A DNA stretch of 32,337 bases, from positions 40,784 to 73,120 of the forward strand of contig JANQTG010000222.1 of assembly GCA_030731855.1 (NCBI GenBank). The letters are read 5' to 3'. The position numbers and the translations under genes are program-made. The notes beneath the pieces are model-generated. The model was not told where the DNA came from. It saw only the letters and a program-made list of their open reading frames with translations, and did no database searches. The stretch comes from Cellulophaga sp. Its GTDB lineage: Bacteria > Bacteroidota > Bacteroidia > Flavobacteriales > Flavobacteriaceae. This document shows positions 30,376 through 32,337 of the stretch, piece after piece. Each line of letters begins with the position of its first letter. Within the stretch, counting starts at the first letter, position 1.

Positions 30376-31962
30376 TTAATATTCCGAAGTAAACTTAAGC
30401 TCAACTGACGGATATTTTTGTTGCGTCATTTGCAGTGAAAATTGAGAATCTGCTAAAAATACCAATTGTCCGCGTTTGTCTTTGGCTAAAAATTTCTGCT
30501 TAACTCGCTTAAACTCTTTAAATTCTTCATTTTTAGGGTCTTTGGGTACTACCCAACATGCTTTAAAAACTGGAAAATTTTCATAGGTACATTTTGCACC
30601 ATATTCGTGTTCTAAACGGTATTGAATTACCTCGTACTGCAAAGCGCCAACAGTACCAATTACTTTTCTGCCATTCATTTCTAGGGTGAATAATTGCGCA
30701 ACGCCTTCATCCATTAATTGATCGACACCTTTTTCTAATTGCTTAGATTTCATGGGGTCAGCATTATTAATGTATCTGAAATGCTCGGGCGAAAAACTTG
30801 GTATTCCCTTGTAATGAAGTATTTCTCCTTCGGTTAGGGTGTCACCAATTTTAAAACTACCTGTATCGTGTAAACCTACAATATCCCCAGGATAGGATAT
30901 ATCAACAATCTCTTTTTTTTCTGCAAAAAAAGCATTCGGACTTGAGAATTTTAATTTTTTGTTACTTCTTACGTGTAAATAAGAAGTATTTCTCTCAAAA
31001 GTACCAGAAACTACTTTAATGAAGGCTAAACGATCTCGATGCTTAGGATCCATATTGGCATGAATTTTAAAAACAAAACCGGTAAAATCTTTTTCATTAG
31101 CATTTACTAATCTTTCTTCAGACATTTTAGGTCTCGGAGTCGGGGCAATATCAATAAAGCAATCTAGCAATTCACGTACACCAAAATTATTTAAGGCAGA
31201 ACCGAAAAATACAGGTTGTAATTTGCTTTGTAAATAATCTTCTCTATTAAATTCTGGATAAACACCACGAACAAGATCTAGATTTTCTCTTAGCTCTTTT
31301 GCAGCTTTAGCACCAATTGTTTTTTCTAATTCAGGACTTTTAATATCACTAAATGCAATAACATCTTCAATATTTTTTTTGCTATCACCACTGAAAAGGT
31401 TAATGTTTTGCTCGTAAATATTATAAATACCTTTAAAATCGTAGCCCATTCCTATTGGGAAGCTTAAAGGAGTAACCGTTAATCCTAATTTTTGCTCTAC
31501 TTCGTCTAATAAATCAAAAGCATCTTTACCTTCACGATCCATTTTATTGATAAAAACGATAATCGGAATGTTACGCATGCGGCAAACTTCAACTAATTTT
31601 TCAGTTTGCTCTTCGACTCCTTTGGCAACATCAATAACTACAATAACACTATCTACCGCAGTTAAGGTTCTAAAAGTATCTTCGGCAAAATCTTTGTGTC
31701 CAGGTGTATCTAGAATGTTAATTTTTTTGTCTCTATAAATGAAGGCAAGAACCGAAGTAGCTACAGAAATACCACGTTGGCGTTCTATTTCCATAAAATC
31801 ACTAGTGGCTCCTTTTTTTATTTTGTTATTTTTTACTGCTCCAGCCTCTTGAATAGCACCACCAAACAAAAGTAATTTTTCTGTCAGAGTGGTCTTTCCA
31901 GCATCTGGGTGAGATATAATACCAAAAGTTCTTCTTCTCTTTATTTCACTCTCAAAACTCAT
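30376..31962 (-). CDS. prfC: Peptide chain release factor 3, 528 aa
   Basis: GTPase that recycles RF1/RF2 from the ribosome after termination. The GTPase motifs are complete: G1 ISHPDAGKTTLTEKL (16-30), G2 region SDFMEIERQRGISV, G3 DTPGHKDF, and G4 INKMDREG. Downstream follow the translation-factor beta-barrel (FVFKIHANMDPKHRDRLAF) and the RF3 C-terminal domain with GALQYEVIQYRLEHEYGA. The open frame extends six codons further to a TTG at 31980, but the ATG at 31962 starts the conserved N-terminus (MSFESEIKRRRTFGI) and gives a length equal to typical RF3. A TATTTTTG box (31978-31985) lies 15 nt upstream and overlaps the TTG, which supports the shorter start. It seems to be a single-gene unit. 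Confidence 0.97.
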   Translation of the reverse strand: MSFESEIKRRRTFGIISHPDAGKTTLTEKLLLFGGAIQEAGAVKNNKIKKGATSDFMEIERQRGISVATSVLAFIYRDKKINILDTPGHKDFAEDTFRTLTAVDSVIVVIDVAKGVEEQTEKLVEVCRMRNIPIIVFINKMDREGKDAFDLLDEVEQKLGLTVTPLSFPIGMGYDFKGIYNIYEQNINLFSGDSKKNIEDVIAFSDIKSPELEKTIGAKAAKELRENLDLVRGVYPEFNREDYLQSKLQPVFFGSALNNFGVRELLDCFIDIAPTPRPKMSEERLVNANEKDFTGFVFKIHANMDPKHRDRLAFIKVVSGTFERNTSYLHVRSNKKLKFSSPNAFFAEKKEIVDISYPGDIVGLHDTGSFKIGDTLTEGEILHYKGIPSFSPEHFRYINNADPMKSKQLEKGVDQLMDEGVAQLFTLEMNGRKVIGTVGALQYEVIQYRLEHEYGAKCTYENFPVFKACWVVPKDPKNEEFKEFKRVKQKFLAKDKRGQLVFLADSQFSLQMTQQKYPSVELKFTSEY

Positions 31963-31977
31963 ACTAAAAAATTTCGG

Positions 31978-31985
31978 CAAAAATA
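31978..31985 (-). promoter_or_regulatory. Candidate -7 box of prfC
   Basis: TATTTTTG on the minus strand, 15 nt before the ATG. This is the same box and nearly the same distance as at the OstA-like and DUF3810 genes. No clear -33 TTTG. Confidence 0.45.
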
Positions 31986-32337
31986 CATTAAAATTGATTG
32001 AGCATCCATCTAAAGGAAATTAATATTTTATTTTAATTTTAACTTTTTAAAAAAATTCAAGAGGACAATAAAATTTTTATTTCACTCGAAATGGTTTGAT
32101 TATTAACGGGTTATTTATTTTTTATCTTGTGGCTTTTCAACATCTGATAATTCGGTTAAAAACACAATCCACCGATAAACTAAAAACCAGATAATCCATT
32201 TCACCGATAAAAACGTAATTACTCCAATAACATTTGCGTCATTGGTCGATAAAATATGTTTTTTGCAGAATTTTCATACATCGTATGTGTTAACAGATAA
32301 GCGATTAAAAATTTAGCTATATCTTGCACCGTAAATT
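31986..32337. other. Right-edge region upstream of prfC, mostly without a gene
   Basis: About 130 bp of very AT-rich sequence (31986-32114) in which I see nothing definite. It is followed by two overlapping minus-strand open stretches, described separately, that run to the window edge. Confidence 0.5.
32115..32337 (-). pseudogene. Possible frameshifted small membrane protein, cut by window edge
   Basis: Two minus-strand reading frames look protein-like but are out of phase. The upstream one enters from the edge and stops at 32219 (38 codons, including IAKFLIAYLLTHTMYENSAK). The other continues from about 32262 to a stop at 32115 and encodes a plausible membrane helix (VKWIIWFLVYRWIVFLTE) with a charged tail. 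It has no good start codon of its own. A 6-A run on the minus strand near 32258-32263 is where the two frames could be joined. I do not recognise the product. It may be a decayed gene, a sequencing error, or the real C-terminus of one gene followed by chance sequence. Confidence 0.3.

Noticed and set aside
30376-31980. prfC starting at TTG 31980
   Set aside because: The TTG lies in a likely -7 box, and ATG 31962 gives the standard RF3 N-terminus and length.

Overview
The window is AT-rich and densely coding. Gene content, gene order and the TAnnTTTG-type promoter boxes point to a member of the Flavobacteriaceae (Bacteroidota). I see no rRNA, tRNA, CRISPR array, insertion sequence or prophage. 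Most genes are conserved chromosomal genes.

Layout. (1) 1-1202: a carboxypeptidase-regulatory-domain envelope protein that runs off the left edge. (2) 1378-11082, all on the minus strand: a long cluster transcribed in the order OstA/LptA-like protein, class-III aminotransferase, TPR protein, two tandem DUF368 (PopT-type) polyprenyl-phosphate transporters, aroE, and a five-repeat DUF349 protein. Two of its products are predicted carrier-lipid transporters and one is an OstA-like secreted protein, so much of the block concerns the envelope. (3) 11274-11891, plus strand: a small secreted protein of unknown function. (4) 11954-18196, minus strand: an rRNA/tRNA methyltransferase, a Ste24-like M48 protease, a bifunctional Rel/SpoT enzyme, a Fur-family regulator and purA. 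(5) 18468-22077, plus strand: a tightly overlapping molybdenum-cofactor operon, mobA, moeB-rhodanese, TSUP permease and moeA. (6) 22138-27856, minus strand: two secreted amidohydrolase-family proteins and a DUF3810 membrane metallopeptidase-like protein. (7) 27923-30219, plus strand: pepD-type dipeptidase and a secreted M48 protease. (8) 30376-31962, minus strand: prfC. Beyond it lies a short unexplained coding-like remnant at the right edge.

The signal that ordinary annotation does not explain is in the spacers. Five intergenic regions (3.6-3.9, 17.25-17.4, 23.45-23.6, 26.67-26.8 and 30.2-30.4 kb) carry degenerate tracts with a strict 7-nt period (8-nt in one spacer). The units differ from tract to tract but the period is kept. 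In four spacers the arrangement is the same: an A- or T-rich tract lies away from the stop, and a second tract abuts, and mostly overlaps, the stop codon of a minus-strand gene. All four of those genes end in TAG, while only one of the other twelve complete minus-strand genes does. One tract is also a canonical four-tract G-quadruplex motif on the coding strand. I regard these as the best candidate for something undescribed.

Three convergent gene junctions each have a bidirectional hairpin terminator. Several starts were corrected from the longest possible ORF (purA, pepD, prfC), and the OstA-like gene appears to use GTG.
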